A DNA stretch of 64,000 bases from Paenibacillus cymbidii (GCF_004764705.1 NZ_SHLX01000010.1:1-64000); one strand, 5' to 3'; numbered from the stretch's first letter, positions 8,651 to 20,100 are shown. The notes: generated by a model not told the origin, from the sequence alone. Numbers and translations are program-made.

Positions 8651-8738
8651 CCGACGCAAATAGGCAAACGGCCGCCAAGTCTGTACAATGGAACAAAGAA
8701 CGCGCGATACCTGGCGGGACGGGGGCATCAAGAAGATT

Positions 8739-10724
8739 ATGGAACGGATGCGGAACATCGGCATATTTGCGCATGTGGATGCGGGCAAAACGACGACAAC
8801 CGAACATTTGCTGTATATCAGCGGTCATATTCGCACGCTGGGCAGCGTCGACAGCGGCACAGCGCAGACGGACTGGCTCGACGTCGAACGGGAGCGCGGC
8901 ATTTCGGTGCGGGCGGCGTCGACGACGTTCGGCTGGCGCGGTTATACGATCAACCTGGTCGATACGCCGGGGCACGTCGATTTCCTGTCCGAAGTCGAGC
9001 GGTCGCTGCGGGTGATGGACGGCGCGATCGTGATCGTATCGGCCGTGGAAGGCGTGCAGGCGCAGACGGAAACGATCTGGCACGCGCTGCGCAAGCAGCG
9101 GATGCCGGCGCTGCTGTACATGAACAAGCTGGACCGCATCGGCGCGCGCCCGGCCCAAGTTGCAGCGGAAATCGCCAAGCTGCTGACGGACCGCGCCGTG
9201 CCGATCCAGGCTCCGCTCGGACAAGGCGAGTCGTTCCGCGGCGTGGCGGAGCTGTGGGGCGGCGAAGAGCCGGCGATGCCGGCGGGCGAACTGGAGCAGG
9301 CGCGCCAGGCGGCGCTCGAGAAGCTGGCGGAGTGCGACGACCGCGTGCTGGAGCGCTACCTCGCGGGCGAGTCGATCGCTTCGTCGGAAGCGCGGGCCAT
9401 CGCCGGCGAACTGGCGCGGCGGTCGGAGCTGCACCCGCTGCTGTACGGCGCGTCGAGCAAAGGCATCGGCGTGGCCGAACTGCTGCAGGCGGCAGTCGAT
9501 TTTCTGCCGTCGCCGGCGGGGCGGGCCGACAAGCCGCTGTCCGCGGTCGTGTTCAAGCTCGAGCGGGACAAAACGATGGGCCGGCTCGCATTCGTCCGCG
9601 TCTACGACGGCTCGATCCGCAATCGCGATACGGTGCGCAATTTCACCGGCGGCACGGAAGAGAAGGTGACGCAGATCCGGTTGATCGACGGCCGCAAGCA
9701 CGAGGATGCCGGTATTGTCGAAGCGGGCGGCATCGCGGCATTGTGCGGCTTGCAGCACGCGCGCGTCGGCGACGTGCTCGGCGTGCCGGACGCGGTGCCG
9801 CCGGCGCAGCATCTTGCCTTGCCGCTGCTCACGGTGCAGGTGAAAGCGGCCAGCGATGCGTTGTACCCGGCGCTGACGGCGGCGCTGCAGGAGCTGTCCG
9901 AGGAGGACCCGCATCTGGACGCACAGTGGCTGGCGGAGGAGCGGGGGCTTCATCTGAAGGTGATGGGCAACATTCAGCTGGAAATTATCGCGAACCTGCT
10001 GCAGAGCCGGTTCGGTCTGACGGCGACGTTCGGGCAGCCGTCGATCATTTACAAGGAAACGCCGAGCCGCGCGGGCTACGGGTTCATCGCATACACGATG
10101 CCGAAGCCGTGCTGGGCGATTCTGCGTTTCGCGATCGAGCCGGGCGAGCGGGGCAGCGGTTTGCGCTACCGTTCGCTCGTGCGGACGGACGATCTGCTGG
10201 CGCAGTACCAGAACGAAGTGGAGCGGCGCGTGCCGGAGGCGCTGCTGCAAGGGCTGCGCGGCTGGGAGGTCACCGACCTGGCGGTGACGCTGGTAGAAGG
10301 TCAGCATCATGTGTGGCATACGCATCCGCTCGATTTTGCCGTGGCGACGCCGATGGGCATCATGCAGGGGCTGGCGGAGACGGGTACGACGCTGCTGGAG
10401 CCGCTGCTGCATTTCCGCATTGCGGTGCCGGAGGAGTATGGAGGCAAAGTGCTGGCCGAGCTGGCGCAGATGCGCGCGACGTTCGAGCCTCCGTCCGTCG
10501 CCGGCGGGCGGCTTACGGTCGAAGGCACGATGCCGGCGGCGACGTCGCTCGAGTATCCGGTGAAGCTGAGCTCGCAGACGGGCGGCCGCGGCACGATCGC
10601 GACGTCGTTCGCCGGCTATGCTCCTGCGCCGCCGGACGTGCAGGCAGAGCGGCAGCGTCGGGGCGTCAATCCGCTCGACCAGGCGAAGTACATCCTCAGC
10701 GCTCGCAAGGCGCTGTCGGTGTAG
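8739..10724 (+). CDS. Tet(M)/Tet(O)-like ribosome-protection translational GTPase
   Basis: A 661-residue translation-factor GTPase. G1 is AHVDAGKT (11-18), G3 DTPGH begins at Asp75, and G4 NKLD at Asn129. The C-terminal third resembles Tet(M), including a segment GTTLLEPLLHFRIAVPEEY and a closing RRGVNPLDQAKYILSARKAL, which separates it from housekeeping EF-G. Tet(M)-type proteins displace tetracycline from the 30S A site. A chromosomal homologue in a soil Firmicute may instead have a general ribosome-rescue role, so resistance is not assured. I favour the ATG at 8739 (or 8748). The frame is open from 8688, but that ATG sits inside TGTACAAT, which looks like a -10 box. Confidence 0.85.
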   Translation: MERMRNIGIFAHVDAGKTTTTEHLLYISGHIRTLGSVDSGTAQTDWLDVERERGISVRAASTTFGWRGYTINLVDTPGHVDFLSEVERSLRVMDGAIVIVSAVEGVQAQTETIWHALRKQRMPALLYMNKLDRIGARPAQVAAEIAKLLTDRAVPIQAPLGQGESFRGVAELWGGEEPAMPAGELEQARQAALEKLAECDDRVLERYLAGESIASSEARAIAGELARRSELHPLLYGASSKGIGVAELLQAAVDFLPSPAGRADKPLSAVVFKLERDKTMGRLAFVRVYDGSIRNRDTVRNFTGGTEEKVTQIRLIDGRKHEDAGIVEAGGIAALCGLQHARVGDVLGVPDAVPPAQHLALPLLTVQVKAASDALYPALTAALQELSEEDPHLDAQWLAEERGLHLKVMGNIQLEIIANLLQSRFGLTATFGQPSIIYKETPSRAGYGFIAYTMPKPCWAILRFAIEPGERGSGLRYRSLVRTDDLLAQYQNEVERRVPEALLQGLRGWEVTDLAVTLVEGQHHVWHTHPLDFAVATPMGIMQGLAETGTTLLEPLLHFRIAVPEEYGGKVLAELAQMRATFEPPSVAGGRLTVEGTMPAATSLEYPVKLSSQTGGRGTIATSFAGYAPAPPDVQAERQRRGVNPLDQAKYILSARKALSV

Positions 10725-10735
10725 CCTTGCGCCGC

Positions 10736-11718
10736 TTAGAACGACAGCTCAACCGTCGTCGGCATGACGCCGGCCGGGCAGTCGAGGCGGTACAAGCCTT
10801 GTGCGGCGTCGGCCGTTTCAATCGGCGTCTCGCTGCCGTTGACGACCGCCCGCGCCGGTCGGCGCGCGGACACGAACGAAAATATGCCGCCGTCCTTGAG
10901 GAGCACCGTTGCGCGGTCCTCGGCGAAACGGGCTTCGAGCACGGCATCTGCGGCGACCAGCTTGTCCGTCAGCCCGATCGCGGTGAATGCGCCGGTTTCC
11001 GGCACGATGACGTACAGCTCCGCCTCGAGCGGCGCTACGCGGATCCGGAGCCGTTCCTCCGCGCCCATCCGGCGAACCGTATGGCGGAACGAATCGTACG
11101 CCAGGAAACGCTCGCCGGCCAGCCCGGGAATATCGGCCGGGCCGATTTCGCCCTCCAGCACGTCCTCGTCTTCATACGCGTGGAAGGCCGCCACAATGCC
11201 TGCCGCGCCCGCCGTATTCCACATCTTCAGCGGCGCTCTCGTGCGCTGCGGGTCCTTCGTCAGCCAGTCTTTTGTCGGCCGGCCGGGCTGACTGCAGCGG
11301 ATAATGCGTCCGTCGCTGTAGACGAGCGGCCGAATCATGGCGGCGTTCGTCTTCCCGGGAGCGTCGCTGAAGTAAACCGGCCCGCCGCTGACGGCGCGCA
11401 GCGTCATATGCGGCAGCGCGTCGTGGTGCCCCGTCCAGAACATGTCGTAATCGCCCCAGTAAACCGCGCCGTGGTAAAACGAATTGTACGCGTTCTGCAG
11501 CGCGTGTTCCCCGAAGCCGCGGTAAATGTTCGGCAGAAAATCGTTGCTGCTGCGGGGGCGTCAGCGGGGGCCGGCAGCTTGTCGGCCGAAAGCAAGGCGA
11601 GGGCGACTTCGCCTTCGCCTGCGATGTGCGCAAAGGCGGTTATGCCCGCGAGGGCGATCGGCGGCGCGTCTGCGCCATCGAAGCGGATGGTTGCGGATTG
11701 CGAATCAAAGCGGAACAT
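10736..11718 (-). pseudogene. Raffinose synthase/Sip1-type alpha-galactosidase, internally deleted and frameshifted
   Basis: The C-terminal frame (10736 to about 11550) reads FLPNIYRGFGEHALQNAYNS then GDYDMFWTGHHDALPHM, RAVSGGPVYFSDAPGK and GRPTKDWLTKDP. These are hallmarks of the GH36-like raffinose synthase/seed-imbibition family. A second frame opens with an ATG at 11718 and gives about 58 plausible N-terminal residues (MFRFDSQSATIRFDG) before meeting the first frame out of register near 11548. Bacterial members run to well over 600 residues, whereas the two pieces total about 325. The central barrel with the catalytic aspartates is missing. I read this as a deletion that joined the ends of the gene. 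Convergent with the GTPase gene, 11 bp from its stop. Confidence 0.82.
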
Positions 11719-12030
11719 GGGCGTCCCAGGCTTACCGGGGGTAAGTCAAGCAAAACTGACGCCCTAGGTGCGATGGAGAGAGGGCCGGCGGCTGACCGCT
11801 GCGCGCGGGAATCCTCTCTGTCATCAAGGTAGCTCGCAGCCGCGTCCGCAGCAAGGTCGAATATTCAAGATCACGGGTAAAATGGATCGGAATCCGGCGG
11901 AAGCGGGCTGCGGGTACGTGTCACTGCCAGGGTACGAAAGTGAGTGGCTTCGGTGTGTTGTCAATTAGAATAAAATTTCCAAAATCGGAGAGGGAATCGG
12001 TAAAAAAGCTAGTCAGGGATCGTGTGCGAA
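11719..12030. other. Gene-free stretch upstream of the broken Sip1 gene
   Basis: No convincing coding sequence. It holds two imperfect inverted repeats: GGGCGTC/GACGCCC arms at about 11720-11764, and GAGAGAGG/CCTCTCT arms at about 11772-11820. These could be regulatory remnants of the pseudogene or structured RNA; I recognise no RNA family. Confidence 0.4.
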
Positions 12031-12267
12031 AATAAGGCGGAAAACCCGGCTTAAATCGCTGGCGCTGCCCGGACCAGAGCCAATAAGGAGGAAAACCCGG
12101 CTTAAATTGCTGCCGCTGCCCGGATCAGAGCCAATAAGGAGGAAAACCCGGCTTAAATCGCTGCCGCTGCCCGGATCAGAGCCAATAAGGAGGAAAACCC
12201 GGCTTAAATTGCTGCCGCTACCCGGATCAGAGCCAATATGCCGTAAATCCGGGCTTTAATCGTTAGC
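12031..12267. repeat. 51-bp tandem array, four copies plus a partial fifth
   Basis: Units start at 12031, 12082, 12133 and 12184 with a decayed copy from 12235. Each begins AATAAGGAGGAAAACCCGGC and continues with a GC-rich half. Copies two to four are nearly identical; the first and last are diverged, as expected if the array expands from the middle. In reverse complement the core ATTTAAGCCGGGTTTTCC lines up with GTTTAAGTCGGGTTTACC of the array at 128, also 51 bp. So the two arrays are one family in opposite orientation. Confidence 0.9.
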
Positions 12268-12410
12268 TATGCTGCGGCCATGATCGTTACGCCTGAGAGC
12301 ACTCCCATTTGCCAACATGAAGGGATGCCGTCCGCCCTGTCGAAAGTAGTAGACAACAACGAAGAGCCGGCTGAAGGGATTGGCGGAAAATAGTAATAGG
12401 AGGGCATAAC

Positions 12411-12899
12411 GTGAAGCAAATGGAAACGATCGTGGTGGAAAAACCGTCTTTTACCGTAATCGGAAAACTGGGCCGGGGAGCGGCAAGGGACGCTGTTGAC
12501 TGGATCCCGCCGTTATGGCAAGTAGCGAACAGTCGATTTGCGGAAGCAAGCGACCTGGCGAAGCGGGATGCGGAAGGGAATTTGGTCGGGATTTGGGGCG
12601 CGATGAGCGATGTGCTGGAGCGGTTTGAACGGTGGGGGGAGGAAGGCAAATATTTGGCCGGGGTGGAGGCTGTAGATGATGCCGTCGCACCGGAAGGCTG
12701 GACCCGCTGGGTGGTGCCCGCATTCCGGTATGTTGCAGCCCCCTGTACGCTGGACAGCTATAAGGAAACGATGCAGCGAATCTTGACCGACTATTTGCCG
12801 TCCCATGGCTATGCGATCGCTGGCGCGATACAGGAATATTATCGTCCCGGGGACCGGGAGGAGCACCTGTCGTTGTATGTTCCGATCGGGCGGTTATAA
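12411..12899 (+). CDS. GyrI-like/AraC effector-binding domain protein
   Basis: A 162-residue stand-alone GyrI-like domain. The sequence follows that fold: an initial strand IVVEKPSFTVIGKLGRG, a central YLAGVEAVDDAVAPEGW and a closing EYYRPGDREEHLSLYVPIGRL. Such domains bind small hydrophobic or cationic molecules, either as the sensing half of AraC regulators or alone. No DNA-binding domain is present. The GTG at 12411 follows AGGAGG with good spacing. It reads into the acetyltransferase gene 50 bp downstream, so the two are probably co-transcribed. Ligand unknown. Confidence 0.83.
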   Translation: MKQMETIVVEKPSFTVIGKLGRGAARDAVDWIPPLWQVANSRFAEASDLAKRDAEGNLVGIWGAMSDVLERFERWGEEGKYLAGVEAVDDAVAPEGWTRWVVPAFRYVAAPCTLDSYKETMQRILTDYLPSHGYAIAGAIQEYYRPGDREEHLSLYVPIGRL

Positions 12900-12949
12900 G
12901 AGAAACAGCGCCGAACGGCTGCAACGTAACAATAAGGAGGAAACGGGAA

Positions 12950-13678
12950 ATGCGACTCCTATCGCAAAAAGATGCCGGTACTGTTTCAACCAGGGAGCTG
13001 ATGGAAAGCTCCTGGCCCAAGTTTATGGCTCCCGATCGGGAAACGATGCGATACTGGCGGGACATGCGTAACTTGTTTCCGGAGTATCAACTGCTGCTGT
13101 TTGACGGCGACAAGGTGGTTGGCATGGGGAACTCGCTTACTCTTGTTTGGTCCGGTAAACCGGAAGACTTGCCGCTTAATTGGCCGGATACGCTCATGCG
13201 GGGGGTCGAAAATCGGGATATTTCTTCATTAAACACTTTAGCGGGCGTCAATATCTCCATTCATGCGGATTTCCGGTCATCCGGATACAGCAGGCAGCTT
13301 TTGGAAGGGTTTAAGGCGTTGGCTCGGGAAAAAGGGTTCGAAAGGGTGATCATCCCGGCGCGCCCCAGCTTCAAAGTGCAATATCCGCTCACGCCGTTCG
13401 AAACGTATATTCATTGGAAACGCGAGGACGGAGCGCCGTTCGATCCGTGGATTCGCACGCACTGGAAGCTGGGCGCCGAAATCGTACAACCGATTCACCA
13501 GGCCTTTACCGCAAAAGGGACGGTTGCCGAGTGGGAACAATGGACAGGAATGAAATTTCCTGAAAGCGATGCTTATGTTGTGCCGGGAGCACTGATGCCG
13601 GTTCGCATTAATGTAGAGCAAGATATTGGCGTATATGACGATCCCAATGTGTGGGTGGAGTACAAACTGAAAGCCTGA
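12950..13678 (+). CDS. GNAT-family acyltransferase (large form)
   Basis: A 242-residue protein with a GNAT-like core. It has an N-terminal strand-helix, then YQLLLFDGDKVVGMGNSLTL (strands 2-4), SLNTLAGVNISIHADFRSSGYSRQLLEGFKAL with the acetyl-CoA loop and helix, and ERVIIPARPSFKVQYPL. The pyrophosphate loop is the unusual RSSGYS rather than R/QxxGxG/A, and the protein is longer than typical GNATs, with an extra C-terminal segment. The acceptor is unknown. The ATG follows AAGGAGGAAACGGGAA. Confidence 0.78.
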   Translation: MRLLSQKDAGTVSTRELMESSWPKFMAPDRETMRYWRDMRNLFPEYQLLLFDGDKVVGMGNSLTLVWSGKPEDLPLNWPDTLMRGVENRDISSLNTLAGVNISIHADFRSSGYSRQLLEGFKALAREKGFERVIIPARPSFKVQYPLTPFETYIHWKREDGAPFDPWIRTHWKLGAEIVQPIHQAFTAKGTVAEWEQWTGMKFPESDAYVVPGALMPVRINVEQDIGVYDDPNVWVEYKLKA

Positions 13679-13696
13679 CGTCCCGCAAGTTGGGTT

Positions 13697-13739
13697 TCCC
13701 CCGGAATATGCAAGGAGCCAAGCGGATTATTCCGGGGGA
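13697..13739. other. Stem-loop after the acetyltransferase gene
   Basis: CCCCGGAATA pairs with TATTCCGGGG around a loop of about 20 bases. There is no T-run, so this is a weak terminator or a structured spacer. Confidence 0.45.
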
Positions 13740-13763
13740 CCGTCGCCCACCAAAGCGCCACTG

Positions 13764-13933
13764 TAAGGCTGAAATCAGCCTTATTCCGCCCGCAACTCGC
13801 CCAAACGCTGCTGTAAGGCTGAAATCAGCCTTATTTCGCCCTCCGCTCGCCCAAACGCCACTGTAAGGCCGAAATCAGCCTTATTCCTCCCGTCGCTCGC
13901 CCAAACGCCACTGTAAGGCTGAAATCAGCCTTA
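13764..13933. repeat. Four hairpins at exactly 50-bp spacing (AAGGCTGA family)
   Basis: TAAGGCTGAAATCAGCCTTA, a self-complementary 20-mer apart from its two-base centre, occurs at 13764, 13814, 13864 and 13914. Copy three has one change in the left arm (AAGGCCGA). Linkers are related but variable (CGCCC-CTCGCCCAAACGC). The same element recurs four times at 32849 in the other orientation, four times at 54634, and once near 38498. The rest of the gap 13679-14152 holds no gene; the surface-protein promoter should lie in about 13940-14140. Confidence 0.92.
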
Positions 13934-14152
13934 TTTCGCCGGCCGCCTGCTAAAGCACCCCAACCATCCATGGCTGTTAGCTTGCCGACAACACCCCACT
14001 CCTCTCCACTCGCCCGCTTTCTCCGATTTTGTTCAGCTTTTGTTAATGTCCCTTATGCGACAATGGTTGGAGGAATTGGGAGGGGGCCCGGTTTCGTCGC
14101 GCGAATGTGACGATGGGATCGGTCCCTGCCCTGCATAAGGAGGAAGACACAG

Positions 14153-17100
14153 ATGAATGCACGCTGGAAGGCTGCATTAGCCAGGCTTCTTATTGTGGCA
14201 TTGGTGCTGCAGCCGGGATACTTGCTGCCCGGAGGTGCCGTTTATGGCGCGGAGCCGGGCAACGATTCGACAACGACAGCGGTTTACGGCGGAGACGAAT
14301 CCGCAATTCCAACCTCAACTCCAACCGAATACGGCGAAGCTGATCCGCTTGATCCGCCGGCTCAGGATGCGCCGCCGACCGGCTTGTCGCGGTTCAGTTT
14401 GTTGTCCGATGTTTCCGACGGACCGACGACTTCGCTCCAGAACTATACGTGGGAGCAGCCAACGGTCAACATCCCGCCGCCGGCCCGGGAGATGGCGGCG
14501 ATGGCGTATGACGAAACGGCCAAGAAGGTTGTGATGTTCGGCGGGATGGGCAACGTGGCTCCGCTCGACGATACGTGGATATGGGACGGTGCGGCGAAGA
14601 CGTGGACGGAGATGGTGGAAGGAGATCAGCACGAGCCGATTGCGCCGCATCCATCCGCGCGCAAAGCCGCGGCAGCTGCCTACGATCCGAACATCGGCAA
14701 GGTGCTGCTGTTCGGAGGCTTTGACGCGGCCGGCGCGCCGCTTGGCGATACGTGGCTGTGGGACGGGCTCGCGCAAACCTGGGAATCCCTTGGCGACATG
14801 CCCGGCGGCCCGTCGGCGCGTGGCGGCGCCCAGCTTGCTTATGACGGCGAACAGTTGGTGCTGTTCGGCGGCTACGGAGATAGCGATACGTCGCCGTTCG
14901 GCGATACCTGGCTATGGGACGGCAACTCTTGGACGGATGTGACGCCGGCCGATGCGAGCGACTCGCCGCCGCCGACCTTCTTCGGCGGAATGGCGTTCGA
15001 CGGGCAATCGGCGGTTTTGTATGGCGGCAATCTGGGCAAGGTGACGAGGACGCACAAAGGTACGGTAGTCAATGGAAGCGCCCCTTCCCAGGTAATGACG
15101 TATTACGATTCGTCCGCAAAGCTGTGGAAATGGGATCGCGTCGAACATAAATGGACCGAGTTCACGTGGAGCCCTATTACGGAAGGGCCGGAAAAGCTCA
15201 AAACCTTTTCGCTGTCCGACGGCACTTACGAATACGGCCGCTGGGGTCATGCGATGGCGTATGACAGCGTCAATCGGCGCGTCGTGACCTATAGCGGTGT
15301 AGAGGAACATGCCTATTATGTTTGGGGCGGCACTCATAATTTTTCGGTTTACCACATGTATTATCCGATAAACAACTATAACCTGGTATATGGATGGACA
15401 GGGGAAGAATGGGAGCTTGCCTGGCAAGGCAAGGGCGGCTATGAGGTCGGATATGCGGAAGTTGTCCCCGAGCACGCCGGTCAATATGAGTCATGGCCTT
15501 ACAGCTTTCCTTTATCGCGCATCTACGCCAGCATGGTGTTCGACGGCTATAACATGCTCCTTTTCGGCGGCAAGCGCAAGGAGTTTGAGCTTCGCCAATA
15601 TTACTATCCTTGTACGACAATTACTGACACGAGATGCCACGCAATAGCTAATCTGCCCGAACAAATCGTGGACGAAACGTGGCTGTTCGGCTATGCGCCG
15701 CCGGGAGCGCCGAGCATCAAGCTTAACAGCGACCCGATTATCGCTTACGACCCGAACAAGGTGAACGACACGGTCAGCGTGGTGGTCAACGTATACGGGG
15801 CCGGCGGCGGAACGATCAGCGCGCGCGGCATTGAATATCGTATCGCCGTTCAGCCGGACGAAACGCCAAACGACTGGACCAAGTTGCCGTACAACGGCTC
15901 GGGGAGCGGAACCGGCACGTTCACTGCCGTGCTGAACAATCCCGTTTGGCAAAAAACGTACGAAGTGCGCGGCTACGCGACGAATCAAACCGGCACCAGC
16001 TATACGGAGCCTGTCACTTTCATCCTGGAAGACCACCCGAACGTGCATGAGCCCGACGTTCGCTTCGAACGGGTCGGCTCCTCGATTCTCCACGAAAAAG
16101 ATAAAAAACGAATCGTCGCGGTCGGCAAAAACATGTTCGATTTGCTGCGCAAACCGACCAGCGGCATCGACTACTATTTGGAGGGAGCCGACGGCACTCC
16201 GTACAAGCTGGATTACAACGTCATCGACGAGCGCCAACTGGAATTGACATGGAAGGACGATCTTCCGCTCGGCAAATATGACGTTTACCTGAAGCACGAT
16301 TATTTCGAGCCGTTTACGTTCCTTGACGCGCTGGAACTGATCAATACCAGCTTCTACAAGCCGCGCAATTTTGCCAAAATCGAGGTGCCGAGCACGCCGT
16401 TGCCAGCGTCGAACGAGGTGAGCAAGCTGACGCTGCAGGGGCCGTTTACGGAAAGTCCTTCCGCCCCCGGGGTGTATATGCTAAGCGATACGTCCGAACC
16501 GGTCGTCATCAACGATAACGTGCTGTTCAAGGGCAGCAGGCTCGAAGTGGACAAAACCGGCAGTGTCACGACGATCAGCGGCAATGGCCGACTGTACTTG
16601 AACGGCGCCGGAACGTCTAAAGTGAACGTACCGTACACGCTGCGGGACGGCGAGTGGACGATGACGTCGGACCATTTCGCCATTGATCTCGACAGCGAAC
16701 CGGCAGCCGACTACTTGAATATGAATATGCCGATCAAGCTGAAGTCGGCCACGTTCGTGCCGGGAGGCTTGCGGTTCACCGGCGACATGCAGGTGGAGCT
16801 TCAGGCGGGGAAAGAACGCATCAGCGACACGGTGCCGATCGATACGCTCATGCTGCGCGGCAACCAATTCGAGCTGGCCGGCACATACGATTTGGACGCC
16901 TCGTTCAAGCTCGGACCATTCGATGTCGAGAAGCCGACGCTCATGATCAACAGCCGGACGGGTTCCGCCGTCAATCTGATGTCGACGAGCCGGCTCTCAG
17001 GCAGCGCGCTCGAATTCAAGCTGAGCATGTGGGCCGTTCAAGGCCGGATCGATTCGGCGTATTACGATTTGAGCGGGCCGACGAATTACGGGTCGACCGG

Positions 17101-20100
17101 TCTGAAGGTCGGTTATATGACCGGACAGGCTTGGGGACTGGCCGATCGGACGGAAATTTCGCAGCGGTTTTCGCTGCGCGGTTCCGTCTCCGATACGTTG
17201 GCTCCGCTACGGAAAGTCGGCGATACGAGCATACCGCTGCTGAGTGCGGAGCAGTCCGAAATCTCGATGGCTTCTTACGGTCTTGCCGCGTCGGGAATGC
17301 AGAAGCTGTACGGGGTGCCTCTCCCGGACACGAAGACGACGGCAGTGGCGGATCCGTTGACAGCCCAGTTGCCGGGATTCCCGCTTCCGGGCTTCACCGC
17401 GCAGGGGACGCTGAATTTGTACGGGTTGGTGCAGGGGAACGCGCAATTTTATTCGAACGCCGAGATCGGCTTCGCCGGCCAAATGAAGGCGAAGATTGAA
17501 GTGCCGGAAGGAATTCCGCATGTCGGCGGCGCAACGGTTACCAACGTCAATGTCAGGATCGACGCCAAAGGTTTGTACGGTTCGTTCACGTACAACGATG
17601 TCGGGGTTACGATGACGTATACGTTCAAGGACGAAACGATGATGTACGAACTGCTGCTGCCTCCTCCGCCGCCGCCGTTCTGGGTCACGTACCTGGAAAT
17701 TATGTCGACGGTACAGGATTATGCCGGATTTTTCATTATGGGCAAACGTGCCGAGGTAGGGATTTTGTCCACGCCGACAGTGACGTTCAAGCTGACGCAA
17801 ACCGCCGGTATCGCTCAGCCGGCCGACCGGCAAACGCTGCAGGGTGTCGCCGCCCGCACGGAAGCGGGCAAGCTGACTTCGCGCGCCATGGAAACCGCGC
17901 TGCAAGCGCAAGCGCACGACGCCGACGGCGGCGCATCTTACCGGTTCCCGGTGGGGCGGCCGTATACGGGCTGGATTACGCTGTCCGGCGATCAGCAGGA
18001 CGTGACGATTGTCGCTCCGGCGAACGCGACAGGAGGCGCCGGCGGCACGGCGACCCCGGCGGAACGTTTTTACGACGCCGCAACCGACACGACGTTCGCG
18101 CGGGTTGCGTTCGCGCAGATCGGAACCTGGGAGCTGTCGACGAAGCGGCCGTCCGCGATGCGTCTGCATGAGCTGCTTTACGTGAACGCGGCGGAGCTCG
18201 GTATGGACGAGCTTGCGGCTGCATGGCAGCAACTGCCCGACCGGCAGGTTACGGCAGTCACTGTCGAAGAGAGCGGCGCCTATTGGCTCGAGATCGGCTC
18301 CAGCCCGGGCGAAACGCTGCTGTATAAACCGGACGGGCGCCCGTACAAGCTGCAAACGTCGACTTCCGCGCCGGATTGGAACGCTTATCGCGGCCCGAAC
18401 GACACCTTGTATGTGCTGCTGGACGCCGCACAGCCGGGCACCTGGCTGATTGACGGCGGAACGTCGCCGAGCGCCGCCCTGTACAAAGTGCCGCCGCGGT
18501 CGACGATGACGGACGCGCAGGAATGGGTGGACTCCGGCTTGTACCCGACGATCGTCAAAGTCGACAATCCGGGCTTGGGCCAGGCGATTGTGGACATTTA
18601 CGGTGCCGATGAAAATACGTTGTTGTACTCGCCGGGCGGCAATCCGTATCCGCTGCAGTTGGATGAGAATGAGCCGGGATGGAACGCCATCTACGATCCC
18701 GCGCTGGGAAAACTGACAGTGCTGCTGAACGGCCAGTCGATTGTCGGCGATTGGACGGTACGCGGCAGCCGGTTTGCGGAAGCGGTCGTGTACACGACCG
18801 ATCGCAAGCTGAAGTCGCCCGGAGCGCTGCAAGCGGAAGGCGAACATACTTTTACGCTGGAATTGCCGCAAGCGGGCGATTATTTGCTCGAGCTGGGCGG
18901 CGCGACTGAGGATACCGTGCTGACCGGCCCGGACGGCCAAGCTTATTCGCTTGTATTTGACGAGCAGTCGCCCGGACGCAACGCCAGGCTGCAGAAAGCG
19001 GCGGAGCGCACGCCGGCAAGCCCGATCGGAAGCATTGCGCACATCGGCACGAACCGGCCGATCGCCGATCCGCGCGACACGTTGTATGTGACGCTGCCGA
19101 AAGGCGCTTCGGGCAAGTGGAAGATCCAAACGACCGAGCGGATCACGTGGGCGATCCACCAGCTTCCGCCGGCGCCGGCCATAACCGAAGCGAAAGCGGC
19201 GGTCCAGCCCGGAGCCGACAACCGGCTCGGGTTGACTTGGTCCGTTGCGAACGGCAGGCCGGGCACAACAGTGGCGGTCATGCTGACGAACGGCGAACAG
19301 ACATGGCTCGGTCCGCTGATCGCGCAAGGGCTTCCGGCCGCCGGTCGGACGACGATCGATATTCCCGCGTCGATCCTGCCGGGCACTTACCGGGTAGCGT
19401 TCGTGGCAAGCAGCGACGGAGGGGCGCCGCTTTATGCGATGGCCGACCAGGCGATAACGGTCAGCTCTCCCGTGTCGTTGCCGGCGCCCGGGCAACTGGC
19501 GGTCCAATCGACCGGCAACGGCGATGTGACGCTGACGTTCAACTCGCTGTCGCAGCCGGTGACGATGTATCGCGTCTGGGTGCAGACGGACGGCGACATG
19601 CAGCCGGTAATGGATGTTGTGCCGGAACCCGGCCAGCAGCAGCAGGTCGTCGTATCCGGTTTGCCAACGGAAGCCAGCTATACGTTTGCCGTTTCGGCGT
19701 TGGCGGATGGCGGGGCGGGGCGCCCGTCGGCCAGTCCGCTGTCGGCAACGGTCCAGGCAACGCTCTCCGTGCCGCAGCCGGCCGAATTGACCCTTGCGGC
19801 GGAAACGGGCGGCGTTCCCGTCAAGGAGCGTTCGCATGCAGCGTATGACGACGGAAGCGAGAAGCTGCTCTTTACTTCGGCCGAGCAGGTTGCGCTGCGA
19901 ATCGGCTCCGATCAGAACGTCAGTGTGAAAGTGAGCGTATACGGCGGGACTCCCGAGACCCGTTCCGTGGCGGCCGGCCAAAGCGCGTCGTTTTCGCTGA
20001 ACGACATGCTGGGCAGCTTGCCGCTGGAGGAGCGGCAATACCGGCTGACCGTCGAGGCAACGAACGAAAGCGGCGACACCAGCCGCTTGCACCGCACGCT

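Noticed and set aside
8688-8738. Upstream ATG for the Tet(M)-like GTPase
   Set aside because: It lies within a TGTACAAT -10-like sequence without a ribosome-binding site, and family members begin close to the G1 motif.
8324-11767. 1147-codon plus-strand frame
   Set aside because: It runs through the PhyH end, a terminator, the GTPase gene and the Sip1 pseudogene in the wrong frame; Arg/Ala-rich shadow.
11765-12000. Possible structured RNA or riboswitch near the Sip1 remnant
   Set aside because: Only short imperfect stems and no match to any RNA family I know; no suitable downstream gene on either strand in the right place.
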